Shown here piece by piece: positions 18,873 through 28,931 of a stretch of DNA of 64,000 bases. Every line of letters begins with the position of its first letter. The first letter of the stretch is position 1. The stretch lies in assembly GCA_027858915.1 (NCBI GenBank), contig JAQIBT010000085.1, positions 1-64,000 of the forward strand, written 5' to 3'. Position numbers and translations under genes: made by a program. The DNA comes from Salinisphaera sp. GTDB taxonomy: Bacteria > Pseudomonadota > Gammaproteobacteria > Nevskiales > Salinisphaeraceae. The notes beneath the pieces are model-generated. The model was not told the DNA's origin, did no database searches, and was given only the letters and a program-made list of their open reading frames with translations.

Positions 18873-20204
18873 GTGGGATTTCTGACACGTTTTGGCAGGA
18901 CGTTTTGTCTGATGGCTCTGGCCGTATGGCTGACGACAGCGCAGGCGGGCGACGGCCCGATAAAGATCACCTGGTGGCATGCAATGGCCGGCGCCAACGC
19001 CAAAGAACTGAATCATCTGGTGGATGAGTTCAATCAGTCACAGTCGAAATATCAGATCGATGCGGTCTACAAGGGTGACTACACACAGACTCTGACCAGC
19101 GCGATCGCTGCCTTTCGTGCGCATCGCCAGCCGGACATCCTGCAGGTGTTCGAGGTCGGCACTGGCACCATGATCAACGCGAAGAACGCGATCGTACCGG
19201 TCTATAAGCTGATGGCCGATCACCATGTCGGCTTCGACCCGAACGGCTTCATCCCGGCGATCAAGGGCTACTACACCGATACCGACGGCCAGATGCTGTC
19301 TATGCCCTTCAACAGCTCGACGCCGGTGCTCTACTACAACCGCGACGAGTTCAAGAAGGCCGGGCTCGATCCGGACAAACCGCCGCAGACCTGGAAGGAA
19401 ATGGGCACAGACGCCAAGAAACTGCGTGACGCCGGAGTAAACTGCGGTTTCACCACGGGTTGGCAGTCCTGGATTCAGATCGAGAACTTTGCCGCCTGGC
19501 ATAATCTGCCACTGGCGACCGAGCAGGACGGCTTCGGCGGCACCGGTGCACGCTTGCTGATCAACAAGAAGCCGTTCGTCGAGCACATAGCGCAGGTGGC
19601 GCAGTGGTCGAAGAACCACGAATTCCGCTATGGCGGCCGCAAGGATAATCCGGCGTCTCTGTTCTACAGCGGCGAGTGTGCCATGCTGTTCGAATCCACC
19701 GGCCTGTATGGCAGCGTCAAGGCCAACGCGCAGAACTTCAAGTTTGGCGTTGGCCGGTTGCCGCTGGACACCCGAATTGCCAGGCATCCGCAGAACACCA
19801 TCATCGGTGGTGCCTCGCTGTGGGTGCTCAAGGGCAAGCCGGATAGCCACTACAAGGGCATTGCCGAATTCTTCAAATTTCTGTCGCAGCCCAGGCAACA
19901 GGCCGAGTGGAGTCGGGCGACCGGTTATCTGCCGGTGACCAACGCCGCCTACCAACGGCTCAAGAAGGCAGGATTCTATGCGGAGAATCCTGGTGCCGAG
20001 GTAGCAATCAAGGAGCTGACACTGCACAAGCCCACCGCCAACTCCAAGGGCCTGCGCATGGGCAATTACAGTCAGATTCGCGACATCATCAACGAAGAAC
20101 TGGAAGCCGTCTGGTCAGGCAAGAAGGATGCCCAGCAGGCGCTGGATGCAGCGGTCAAGCGTGGCAATAAGCAGCTGGAGAAATTCCAAGCGGCCCAGTC
20201 GTGA
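18873..20204 (+). CDS. ugpB: sn-Glycerol-3-phosphate ABC transporter, periplasmic binding protein UgpB
   Basis: 443 residues. The GTG at 18873 is chosen because GGGAGG ends five bases upstream and the product then opens with a clean signal peptide (MALAVWLTTAQAGDGP). Family-1 extracellular solute-binding fold: ITWWHAMAGANAKELNHLVD at the N-terminus, DILQVFEVGTGTM, SMPFNSSTPVLYYNRDEF, GGASLWVLKGK and QAEWSRATGYLPVTNAAY, all typical of UgpB. It captures glycerol-3-phosphate or glycerophosphodiesters and delivers them to UgpAE. It is the first gene of ugpB-A-E-C. Confidence 0.95.
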   Translation: MGFLTRFGRTFCLMALAVWLTTAQAGDGPIKITWWHAMAGANAKELNHLVDEFNQSQSKYQIDAVYKGDYTQTLTSAIAAFRAHRQPDILQVFEVGTGTMINAKNAIVPVYKLMADHHVGFDPNGFIPAIKGYYTDTDGQMLSMPFNSSTPVLYYNRDEFKKAGLDPDKPPQTWKEMGTDAKKLRDAGVNCGFTTGWQSWIQIENFAAWHNLPLATEQDGFGGTGARLLINKKPFVEHIAQVAQWSKNHEFRYGGRKDNPASLFYSGECAMLFESTGLYGSVKANAQNFKFGVGRLPLDTRIARHPQNTIIGGASLWVLKGKPDSHYKGIAEFFKFLSQPRQQAEWSRATGYLPVTNAAYQRLKKAGFYAENPGAEVAIKELTLHKPTANSKGLRMGNYSQIRDIINEELEAVWSGKKDAQQALDAAVKRGNKQLEKFQAAQS

Positions 20205-20260
20205 TCCGAAGCGCTTGCTGAAAGCTGCCTGATGAGCTCAAAGGGCTGGGGCGCGCCGCC

Positions 20261-21145
20261 TTGATCGAGCGGCGCGCGGTCTTTTCGCATCGTTGGCTGC
20301 CGATCGCGCTGGTCGCGCCGCAGCTGGCCGTCACTGCGGTATTCTTCTTGTGGCCGGCGTACGAAACGGTCGTGTCCGCGTTCTATGTGCAAGGAGCGTT
20401 CGGGGGCTCTGAGCATTTTGTGGGTCTCCACAATTTCACGGCGCTCTGGGACAACGCGTCCTATCTGCATTCGTTCGGAATCACGCTGATTTTCAGCGCC
20501 GCGACTACACTGCTGGCGCTGAGTGTGTCACTGCTGCTGGCGGTCAATGCCAATCGCGCCTTGCGCGGCGCAAAGGTTTACCAAGCGCTGCTGGCCTGGC
20601 CGTACGCGGTCGCTCCGGCGATCGCCGGCGTGCTCTGGCTGTTCATGCTCAATCCCAGCGTGGGACTGCTGGCACGAGCGTTGGACGGCCTGGGTGTACC
20701 TTGGGATTTTCGTGTAAACGGCACGCAGGCCATGGTACTCGTGGTGATGGCCTCGGCCTGGCGCCAGATCGCCTACAACTTTCTGTTCTTCCTGGCTGCA
20801 CTGCAGAGCGTGCCGTCGTCGCTGATCGAGGCGGCGGCCATCGATGGTGCCGGGCCGATCCGTCGTTTCTGGACAATCGTATTTCCCCTGTTGTCGCCGA
20901 CGACCTTTTTTCTTCTGGTGATCGACCTCGTCTATAGTTTCTTCGAGACCTTCGGTGTGATCGATACGGTTACCCAGGGCGGGCCAGCCAACGCGACCAA
21001 TATCCTGGTCTACCAAGTATTCGAGACCGGCTTCGTCGGTCTGGATCTGGGGGGCTCAGCAGCGCAGTCGGTGGTACTCATGTTGTTCATCATCGGCCTC
21101 ACCGTGCTGCAGTTCCGCTTCATCGAAGGCCGGGTGCGGTACTAG
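20261..21145 (+). CDS. ugpA: Glycerol-3-phosphate ABC transporter permease UgpA
   Basis: 294 residues, six membrane helices. The EAA loop that docks on the ATPase reads SSLIEAAAIDGAGPIRRFW (about residues 187-205). The N-terminal PQLAVTAVFFLWPAYETV and later FETFGVIDTVTQGGPANATN are typical for UgpA. The start is a TTG; no in-frame ATG is close, and the frame cannot be extended to the nearby ATG at 20232. It follows ugpB by 56 bases and its stop overlaps the ugpE start by one base. Confidence 0.93.
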   Translation: MIERRAVFSHRWLPIALVAPQLAVTAVFFLWPAYETVVSAFYVQGAFGGSEHFVGLHNFTALWDNASYLHSFGITLIFSAATTLLALSVSLLLAVNANRALRGAKVYQALLAWPYAVAPAIAGVLWLFMLNPSVGLLARALDGLGVPWDFRVNGTQAMVLVVMASAWRQIAYNFLFFLAALQSVPSSLIEAAAIDGAGPIRRFWTIVFPLLSPTTFFLLVIDLVYSFFETFGVIDTVTQGGPANATNILVYQVFETGFVGLDLGGSAAQSVVLMLFIIGLTVLQFRFIEGRVRY

Positions 21146-21987
21146 TGGTCGAACGTCGCGGCCTGTCGCGGGTGATCCCGCATATCGTGCTGCTGGCAGG
21201 GCTGCTGCTGGTCGGTTTTCCGATCGCCATCGCGTTGATTGCTTCCAGCCATACCGCAGCCGATCTGGTAGGCCATTTTCCGGCCACCTTCGGCTCGCAT
21301 CTGATCGACAACTATCGCCATGTGCTGCTGGCCGGCAGCACCAACAAAGGTGCGCCGGTGGCCACCATGCTGTGGAACAGCCTGGTGATGGCACTGGGCA
21401 TCAGCATCGGCAAGATCGTGATTTCGATCGCCTCGGCCTATGCCATCGTCTATTTCCGCTTTCCATTGCGCGGACTGTGCTTCTGGCTGATCTTCGTCAC
21501 CCTCATGCTGCCGGTACAGGTGCGTATTCTGCCGACTTATCAGGTGGTGGCAGATCTGCATATGCTCGACAGCTACAGCGGGCTGATCGTGCCGTTGATT
21601 GCCTCGGCGACTGCGACCTTCCTGTTCCGCCAGTTCTTCTTCACGCTGCCGGACGAACTGCTGGAGGCCGCACGCATCGACGGTGCCGGCCCACTGCGCT
21701 TCTTCTGGGACATGGTGCTACCGCTGTCGCGCACCACCATCGCCGCGCTGTTCGTGGTCGAGTTCATCTACGGCTGGAATCTGTATCTGTGGCCGTTGAT
21801 CGTGACCACGCGCGAGAACATGAGCACGATCGTCATGGGTATCCAGCACATGGTGGTGGTGGCCGATCAGACGCCGTCCTGGAACTGGATCATGGCGACC
21901 GCCGTGCTCGCGATCCTGCCGCCGCTGCTGGTCGTGATCTTCATGCAGCGCCAGTTCGTCAAGAGTTTCGTGGAACCGGAGAAGTAG
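21145..21987 (+). CDS. ugpE: Glycerol-3-phosphate ABC transporter permease UgpE
   Basis: 280 residues, six membrane helices. The GTG start overlaps the last base of the ugpA TAG. Family marks: long first loop FPATFGSHLIDNYRHVL, MLPVQVRILPTYQVVADL, EAA loop DELLEAARIDGAGPLRFFW and the C-terminal segment FIYGWNLYLWPLIVTT, followed by a short cytoplasmic tail ending FVEPEK. With UgpA it forms the membrane channel of the importer. Confidence 0.94.
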   Translation: MVERRGLSRVIPHIVLLAGLLLVGFPIAIALIASSHTAADLVGHFPATFGSHLIDNYRHVLLAGSTNKGAPVATMLWNSLVMALGISIGKIVISIASAYAIVYFRFPLRGLCFWLIFVTLMLPVQVRILPTYQVVADLHMLDSYSGLIVPLIASATATFLFRQFFFTLPDELLEAARIDGAGPLRFFWDMVLPLSRTTIAALFVVEFIYGWNLYLWPLIVTTRENMSTIVMGIQHMVVVADQTPSWNWIMATAVLAILPPLLVVIFMQRQFVKSFVEPEK

Positions 21988-21993
21988 TCACTG

Positions 21994-23088
<1,095 letters not shown>

Positions 23089-23124
23089 GACCATCGAGCC
23101 CGGTCAGAATCAGGTCAATCCATG

Positions 23125-24387
23125 TCAGGAGGCTGTCAACAACGACAACGGGACAATGTACACATGGCTGTCCTGGCTCGGTACCACCAGATCGTTGCCG
23201 ACCAGGATCGGACCGGCCGGCGCCAGTGGCTTGTCACCCAGCCTGCGTTCGGTGATCAGTTTTCCGGTCGTGGCGTTCACGACCAGTAGCCGGGCTTTCG
23301 TGGTGGTCGCATAGACCCGGCCGTGAGCGATGACCGGTGGCGCTTTGATGGGGCCGGTCTCGAGCTGCCATTGACGTTTTCCTGTGGTCAGTGAAAAAGC
23401 GCTCAGCGTATTGCTGGTCGGGCTGCCGACCACGACCTGATCGGCATGAATGACGGGCGCGCCGCTGCGATTGTTCTTCACCGGCCCGCCGATGCCCAGC
23501 GAGGCCTGCCACAGTCGCTGTCCGGTGCTGGCATTCAGGGCAAAAAGCCGATGTTCGAAACGGCCTTTGGTAGCGGTTGGGAATACACCGCTGGTGACCA
23601 CTATCTCCTGCTCTGCCGCATGGCCTACCGCCGGGGGCACATCGTCGACGCCGCCGATCATGTCGGGGAAATCGGCATGCCAGAGCGGCTGATTGTTCCC
23701 GGTATTGATGGCGAACAGGCGATACGGGTCGCCGCCGCCCACGAACAGACGCCCGCTGTCGTCTAGAGCGGGGGAGGACATGCTGACGAACGAACCCAGA
23801 CGAATCAGATCGCGCTGGTGACCGTCGGCCAGTGACAGCACGTGGATTGCACGGTCGCCGCCGGCGACATAGACCGAATCACCGACGATGACCGGCGTCG
23901 GCATGACTTCGCCAAGCGTTCGATATTGCCAGCGGATAGCGCCCGTGGCCGGATTGGTCGCCAGTACGCCGCCGGGGCCGGTACCACGCGCATAATTGGG
24001 AACGGCCGGATCCTCATCAGAGGTAAAGAATCGATTGCCGTAGCCGGTGACTGCCGTATGCCCCGACCAGATGGTCTCGGAATGTACCCAGTTGGGCGCG
24101 TGGATCTGCCATAGCGTCTTGCCTGTCGCCGGATCGATGCGTTGGATCTCGCCACTTTCGTTATTGCCGATCAGCAGATCGTGACCGATCACGGTGGGTG
24201 TGGCGCGCACCCCGTTGGGCGTGTCGAGCACGGTCACGCGGTCGTTCGGCACTTGCAGATCGCCGGCAACCACCGCATTGCGATCGGCACCGTGCCGGTA
24301 TTGCAGCCAGTCGGCGTGCGCACCGGTGCTGGTCAGCAGACTCAGCAGCAGGGCGCGAACCAGTATGCGAGAGGAACCGGTCAACAT
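23125..24387 (-). CDS. Exported PQQ-like beta-propeller protein
   Basis: 420 residues from ATG 24387 (a GTG one codon earlier is less likely). A signal peptide (LLLSLLTSTGAHADW) is followed by PQQ-type blades with the recurring pattern L-x-A-x-(N/D)-x-x-T-G-x-x-x-W, for example RIDPATGKTLWQIHAP, ATNPATGAIRWQY, FALNASTGQRLWQA and SLTTGKRQWQLET. The protein is probably periplasmic. The metal- and PQQ-binding residues of alcohol dehydrogenases are not evident, so it may be a scaffold or sensor and not a dehydrogenase. It points toward ugpC and is followed on its strand by no related gene. Confidence 0.8.
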   Translation of the reverse strand: MLTGSSRILVRALLLSLLTSTGAHADWLQYRHGADRNAVVAGDLQVPNDRVTVLDTPNGVRATPTVIGHDLLIGNNESGEIQRIDPATGKTLWQIHAPNWVHSETIWSGHTAVTGYGNRFFTSDEDPAVPNYARGTGPGGVLATNPATGAIRWQYRTLGEVMPTPVIVGDSVYVAGGDRAIHVLSLADGHQRDLIRLGSFVSMSSPALDDSGRLFVGGGDPYRLFAINTGNNQPLWHADFPDMIGGVDDVPPAVGHAAEQEIVVTSGVFPTATKGRFEHRLFALNASTGQRLWQASLGIGGPVKNNRSGAPVIHADQVVVGSPTSNTLSAFSLTTGKRQWQLETGPIKAPPVIAHGRVYATTTKARLLVVNATTGKLITERRLGDKPLAPAGPILVGNDLVVPSQDSHVYIVPLSLLTAS

Positions 24388-24473
24388 CACGGGAAAGCCA
24401 TAGTCGAACAGATGACAGGCCTAGACTACCAGCGCACAGGCGCGCCGCGCATATCCATATCGCACGGGGCCGC

Positions 24474-25058
24474 TCAGCCAGCGTTTTCGATCTCGACCAT
24501 CGGCCGGATACGGCGCAGGCGCTCCTGTGGATCGTTGGTGCCCAGCAGGTCGTTCTTGGTCGATGCGTCAAAGGGAAGCAACTCGGTGAGCCTCGCCGAC
24601 AGCCAGCTGGCTGAATCATAGTCGGCGCTGCGTTCTTCATAGGGCAGTCCGGTCTGCTCGATCAGGGCGGCCACTATCTGCTTGAGTGCAGCAAACTCGG
24701 TCGGACAAGGGCCGTCCGACTCTTCGTCGAGGAACGTCGCTTCGCCCCACCACAGGCCGTTGTCGCTCTGTCGGGTCTGGCCCACCTCGAATCGACGCCG
24801 GCCTTCGACCGTAATGCCCAGCTGGCCGTCGTCCAGACGATCGAAATCCACGATCTCGACCAGCGTGCCGACCGTATGTGGCGCCGAGAAACGCCCGTGT
24901 GCCGCCGGGCGGGCCGCACAGATCCCGAACCCGGTGCCGCTGCGCATGCAATGCGCCACCATGTCCAGATACCGCGGCTCGAACACGCGCAGCGGCATGA
25001 TGCCGCCGGGGAACACGACGGTCGACAAGGGAAACAGGGCGTATTCGGAATGATCCAT
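24474..25058 (-). CDS. Lon-type substrate-binding domain protein (LON_substr_bdg)
   Basis: 194 residues from ATG 25058; the product then opens with the family signature YALFPLSTVVFPGGIMPLRV followed by FEPRYLDMV. These are the hallmarks of the Lon N-terminal (PUA-like) domain, here as a stand-alone protein without the AAA or protease domains. Further marks: GICAARP, GTLVEIVDFDRLDDGQLGI and the C-terminal four-helix part. The family is widespread with no firm biochemical role. It is divergently oriented to the thioesterase gene at 25210. Confidence 0.88.
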   Translation of the reverse strand: MDHSEYALFPLSTVVFPGGIMPLRVFEPRYLDMVAHCMRSGTGFGICAARPAAHGRFSAPHTVGTLVEIVDFDRLDDGQLGITVEGRRRFEVGQTRQSDNGLWWGEATFLDEESDGPCPTEFAALKQIVAALIEQTGLPYEERSADYDSASWLSARLTELLPFDASTKNDLLGTNDPQERLRRIRPMVEIENAG

Positions 25059-25209
25059 AAGGTATGTGGTTGTGTAGTGGTCGATCGCTGGCCCCGCTGG
25101 CTGCACCGTTTAGCTCCGAGGTCTGTTTTAGTCTACGCAATCGAGGCCGGTCGCGTTGCCAGGCGAGATCCGAGTGACAGCAGGGCCTCGTCTGTCTATC
25201 GTATCGACA

Positions 25210-25668
25210 ATGCACGAGCCTTTAGACAAGACCGAACCCGCCACGCGCGCCAGGATCGCAGCAGCGTTCAATGGCGGCATCCCACATAATCAGGCCATCG
25301 GGTTGGAAGTCGTGGATGTCAGCGGCGACTGGGTGCATACCCGACTGGCTTATCGCGAGGCTTTTCTGGGTGATCCGGTGGCCAGGCTGTGGCACACGTC
25401 TGTCGGCACCACGGCTGCTGATTCTTCCTGTGGCCTCGCGGTTTTTCTGGCGCTGCCGACGCTGGAGGCCATTGCTACACTGGATCTGCGCATGGATTAT
25501 CTGCGCCCCGCCGTGGCCGGCAAGCCCCTGCAGGTGCGCGCGAGCTGTCATCACATCACACGCTATGTCGCGTTCGTGCGCGCCATGCTCTACCAGAACG
25601 ATATCGATCGGCCGACCGCCCACTGCACGGCGGTCTTCATGCGGACCGGCCGGCAGATGTTGCCATGA
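25210..25668 (+). CDS. PaaI-type hotdog thioesterase, first of a pair
   Basis: 152 residues from ATG 25210, preferred over an upstream in-frame start because the hotdog fold begins only after it. The central segment HTSVGTTAADSSCGLAVFLALPTLEA is the long hotdog helix. TLDLRMDYLRPAVAGKPLQV is the following strand with the usual Asp. The His-Gly-Gly motif of PaaI is changed to HTSVG, so activity or specificity may differ. It overlaps the next thioesterase by four bases (ATGA), suggesting a heterodimer or at least coupled translation. Confidence 0.8.
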   Translation: MHEPLDKTEPATRARIAAAFNGGIPHNQAIGLEVVDVSGDWVHTRLAYREAFLGDPVARLWHTSVGTTAADSSCGLAVFLALPTLEAIATLDLRMDYLRPAVAGKPLQVRASCHHITRYVAFVRAMLYQNDIDRPTAHCTAVFMRTGRQMLP

Positions 25669-26123
25669 GCGCGACACTGGAAGATATACATGCGGCCGTT
25701 GCGGCCGGTGACTATGCACGGCTGGTCGCGGCGATTCCCTACGCCGAGTTTCTGGGTCTGCGCGTGGAAATCGATGCCGCGGATGCCCGTGCCAGCGAGC
25801 GGATCTATGTCATGGCCTATCGCGACGAACTGGTGGGCAACGCACAGCTGCCGGCCTTGCACGGCGGCACGGTGGCCGGCCTGCTGGAAATGGCGATGCA
25901 GCTGGAAGTGCTGATCGCCGAATCCGAGCAGCGCCTGCCCTATCCGGTGGATTTCACGATCGATTACTGGCGCTCGGCCGGGCCAGCCGATTGTCGGGTG
26001 GCCTGCCGGTTGATCCGGTCGGGTCGGCATATTGCCCAGGTGCAGGCAGAATGCTGGCAGGCCGACCGCGAACGCCCGATCGCTTTTGCACGCGCGGATT
26101 TTCTGCTGCGTAGCCCGGATTAA
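25665..26123 (+). CDS. PaaI-type hotdog thioesterase, second of a pair
   Basis: 152 residues. The conserved ALHGGTVAGLLEMAMQLEV helix with the HGG motif lies at about residues 64-82, followed by PVDFTIDYWRSAGPADC. The protein should hydrolyse small or aromatic acyl-CoA thioesters. The start ATG overlaps the stop of the first thioesterase. The similar size and arrangement of the two proteins suggest an old tandem duplication in which this copy kept the standard motif. Confidence 0.85.
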   Translation: MSATLEDIHAAVAAGDYARLVAAIPYAEFLGLRVEIDAADARASERIYVMAYRDELVGNAQLPALHGGTVAGLLEMAMQLEVLIAESEQRLPYPVDFTIDYWRSAGPADCRVACRLIRSGRHIAQVQAECWQADRERPIAFARADFLLRSPD

Positions 26124-26215
26124 CGCCTTGGCCATGATGATGTCTGGCCGCAGAATGACTGCGGCCGGCACTCCGCGCCCTGGTAAATTTTTCAGAGGGG
26201 CGCAACGCGGCGTCG

Positions 26216-26247
26216 CATGAAACGGCAACACGCCCTAAACTGAGGCC
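26216..26247 (+). repeat. Dispersed intergenic repeat, copy A
   Basis: CATGAAACGGCAACACGCCC then TAAACTGAGGCC. It shares its core with the copies near 27944, 45841 and 58195 and lies 23 bases before the tesB start. Confidence 0.6.
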
Positions 26248-26269
26248 TTGCCCGAACCCGAATTCTTTC

Positions 26270-27157
26270 ATGCCTGAATCTGCTGAAGCCATTGTCGCCG
26301 ATCTGCTCGAACAGCTCGATCTGGAAGTGCTGGAACAACGTCTTTTCCGCGGCAGCTCACGCGATCTGGGCGGCAAGAGCGTCTTTGGCGGCCAGGTAGC
26401 GGGACAGGCATTGGTGGCGGCCACGCGTACGGTCGATACCTCGCAGCTTGCGCACTCGCTACACGGCTATTTTCTGCGGCCGGGCGATATGGCGGCACCG
26501 ATTGTGTACGAGGTCGACAATATCCGCGACGGCCGCAGCTTTGCGACCCGGCGCGTTCAGGCCATCCAGCACGGGCGGCCGATCTTTTCGATGCTGGCCT
26601 CGTTTCATATCGCGGAATCCGGCTATACGCATCAGGTCGCCATGCCCGACGTACCGGGCCCGGAAGGGCTGGCCAGCCACGATGAGCTGCGCCACGAATG
26701 GGTCGACGCGCTGAATCGGGTACCGGAATCGCTGCGCGAGGCCGTCGGGCGCAATATCGCCATCGACATGCGGCCGGTAAAACCCTGGAACCAGCTGGCT
26801 CCCGACAAGCGCGAGGCGGTTCAACACGTCTGGTTCAAGGCCAAGGCGCCGATCCCGGACGACCAGGCGCTGCACCGCGCCGTCTTGACCTATGCCAGCG
26901 ACTTCAATCTGCTGACCACGTCCCAGATGCCCCACGGCGTCTCGTTTTTCACCCGAGGCATGCAGATGGCGAGCATCGATCATGCGCTGTGGTTCCATCG
27001 CGACCTTAAAATCGACGACTGGTTGCTCTACTGCATGGACAGCCCGGGCGCTCAGGATTCGCGCGGCCTGTCGCGCGGCCTGATCTTTGCCCGCAACGGC
27101 GACCTGGTGGCCTCGGTGGCCCAGGAAGGGCTGATTCGTCAGCGTGAGCAGTCTTGA
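26270..27157 (+). CDS. tesB: Acyl-CoA thioesterase II
   Basis: 295 residues, the usual TesB length, made of two hotdog domains. Marks: RGSSRDLGGKSVFGGQVAGQ near residue 28, HSLHGYFLRPGDMAAPIVYE, SFATRRVQAIQHGRPIFSM and the second-domain catalytic neighbourhood TYASDFNLLTTSQMPHGV, then SIDHALWFHRD and SRGLIFARNGDLVASVAQEG. Asp, Thr/Ser and Gln of the known active site are present. It cleaves medium- and long-chain acyl-CoA in the cytoplasm. It is the third thioesterase in this 2-kb stretch. Confidence 0.96.
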   Translation: MPESAEAIVADLLEQLDLEVLEQRLFRGSSRDLGGKSVFGGQVAGQALVAATRTVDTSQLAHSLHGYFLRPGDMAAPIVYEVDNIRDGRSFATRRVQAIQHGRPIFSMLASFHIAESGYTHQVAMPDVPGPEGLASHDELRHEWVDALNRVPESLREAVGRNIAIDMRPVKPWNQLAPDKREAVQHVWFKAKAPIPDDQALHRAVLTYASDFNLLTTSQMPHGVSFFTRGMQMASIDHALWFHRDLKIDDWLLYCMDSPGAQDSRGLSRGLIFARNGDLVASVAQEGLIRQREQS

Positions 27158-27189
27158 ACAATGGATGTCGGAGGCGGCCGTGTTGCTGC

Positions 27190-27802
27190 TCAGGCGCCAC
27201 GTCGGAGGCTGCTCAGGATGCTCTGGATGATCACCGCGATCAGCAGCCCGTCGACCAGCCCGACCAGCGCGCCGAACACACAACCCAGGATCGAGATGCG
27301 CCCGCCGGACAGCGGATTGCCGCCGATCACGGCGGCCGCGATGGCGTCCGGCTCGAACAGCACGCCGATATAGTTCGGATCGGCGGCCCCGGTGCGCGCC
27401 GAGGCGAATACACCCGCTACGCCGGCGAGCAGCCCGCTCAGGCCATAGACCATCAGCAGGGCCAGGCCGGAAGATCAGCGGGTCGACGCGGAAGAAGGTC
27501 ACCATCGAGCCGTTGAACAGACCCACCAGTATGGCCGCGCCAATCGCAAGCGCAATCGCGCCGGGTTGGCCGCTAGCGATGCCTACGGCAATCATGGCAG
27601 ACGACAAGGCCATGACCGAGCCCACCGACAGATCGATGCCGCGCGTGCCGATCGCCAGGCTCTGACCCAGCGCGATCAGGATCAAGGGGGCGGCTTCGAA
27701 CAGCAGCTGTCGCAGCGCATAGATGTTGTCGAAGCCGGGTGTGACGATGAGATTGAAGATCACCAGCGCCGCAAACGCGATATAAACGCTGTTAGCCCGC
27801 AT
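27190..27802 (-). pseudogene. RbsC/YtfT-type sugar ABC permease remnant
   Basis: The N-terminal part (AAPLILIALGQSLAIGTRGI, DLSVGSVMALSSAMI, FFRVDPLIF) is the start of a ribose-type permease. It ends near 27470 where the frame changes. The other frame then gives LMVYGLSGLLAGVAGVFASA, DPNYIGVLFEPDAIAAAVIG, GNPLSGGRISILG and stops early. Roughly 100-120 residues between these parts are missing. So the gene suffered an internal deletion with frameshift and a damaged C-terminus. No binding protein or ATPase remains nearby. Confidence 0.85.
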
Positions 27803-27912
27803 CCATTGTCCGGTGCTCCGCCAGGTATTGCGCTGCGGCGCGTTGATGCTCTGCGTCGTGGCAGTGCTATCCGACTGACTGGTAGCTAATCAGCCAGCCT
27901 CGGCAAGACACA

Positions 27913-27964
27913 AGGGCCTGTTGCCGTTTCATACGCGGTGTCGTACGAAACGGCAACAGGCCCT
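27913..27964 (+). repeat. Long hairpin: two inverted copies of the dispersed repeat
   Basis: Arms of 23 bases (27913-27935 and 27942-27964), 22 of 23 paired, loop CGGTGT. The right arm is the repeat core GAAACGGCAACAGGCCC. It lies in the intergenic space 35 bases before the GlpQ-type gene. Confidence 0.85.
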
Positions 27965-27998
27965 ACACTAAAGCCACGGTTTATCATCAGTCGCGCTC

Positions 27999-28931
27999 AT
28001 GCCTGCCACCCCGCCGATTATCATTGCGCACCGCGGTGCTTGCGGTTATCTGCCGGAGCACACGCTGGCGGCCTATGCGGTCGCCTATGCCATGGGCGCC
28101 GATTTCCTGGAGCCGGACCTGATCGCAACGCGTGACGGTGAACTGATCTGTTGTCACGATATCCATCTGGATCGCACAACCGACGTGGCACAGTGCTTTC
28201 CTGATCGCGCACGATCCGATGGGCGATGGTACGCGGCCGACTTTACGCTTGCTGAAATTCGCACCCTCCAGGCCTGCGAGCGGTTTGGCGACGACGGCGC
28301 GCGGGTGTTTCCTGGCCGTTTCGCTGCCGGCGCAAGCGGCTTTGCCGTGCCTACCTTCGAGGAACTGCTGCGGCTTGTGGCTTCGCTGAATCGCCAGTCG
28401 GGACGGCGGGTCGGTGTCTATCCAGAAACCAAGGACCCGGCGTTTCACATCGATCAAGGCCTGGCGATCGAGCCGCCGTTGCTCGCGTTACTGGCCCGCT
28501 ATGGCTATCAGGGCCGTGCTGCACCTGTCTTCATCCAGAGCTTCTCCGTCGATAATCTACAGATGATGCGCTTCGAGATGGGCTGCACCCTGCCCATGAT
28601 CCAACTCATCGAGGCCGGAGAGGAGCACGATCATCGGGTCACTGATGCCGGCCTGGACGCGATCGCCCGCTATGCCGACGGCATCGGTCCAGACAAGCAA
28701 CGAATTACCGAAACCCAGGGCGCGTTGGTTGTAGGCGCCCATGCTCGCGGTCTGCAGGTCCACCCCTGGACCTTCCGAGCCGACGCACTCGGTCCGGGGT
28801 TTTCGTCGCTTGCCGACGAAATCCGCGCGTTCGCGGACCATGGCGTGGACGGAGTTTTTACCGACTTTGCGGACGCGGCTGTTGCCATTGTGCGGCCGGA
28901 CAGCCGACAGCCGTTGATATCATCCGGCTAG
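27999..28931 (+). CDS. glpQ: GlpQ-type glycerophosphodiester phosphodiesterase
   Basis: 310 residues, no signal peptide, so cytoplasmic despite the GlpQ-type catalytic domain. N-terminal IIIAHRGACGYLPEHTLAAY with the catalytic His-Arg, then DFLEPDLIATRDGELICCHD (metal Glu/Asp and second His), PTFEELLRLV, VYPETKDPAFH and near the C-terminus HPWTFRAD and DGVFTDFADAA. It hydrolyses glycerophosphodiesters to glycerol-3-phosphate and an alcohol, downstream of UgpABCE import. It lies 5 kb from ugpC and not in its operon. The last 12 bases overlap the convergent MOSC gene. Confidence 0.93.
   Translation: MPATPPIIIAHRGACGYLPEHTLAAYAVAYAMGADFLEPDLIATRDGELICCHDIHLDRTTDVAQCFPDRARSDGRWYAADFTLAEIRTLQACERFGDDGARVFPGRFAAGASGFAVPTFEELLRLVASLNRQSGRRVGVYPETKDPAFHIDQGLAIEPPLLALLARYGYQGRAAPVFIQSFSVDNLQMMRFEMGCTLPMIQLIEAGEEHDHRVTDAGLDAIARYADGIGPDKQRITETQGALVVGAHARGLQVHPWTFRADALGPGFSSLADEIRAFADHGVDGVFTDFADAAVAIVRPDSRQPLISSG

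Noticed and set aside
19038-20027. 329-codon frame antisense to ugpB
   Set aside because: ugpB is clearly coding over the same bases and the antisense product has no motif.
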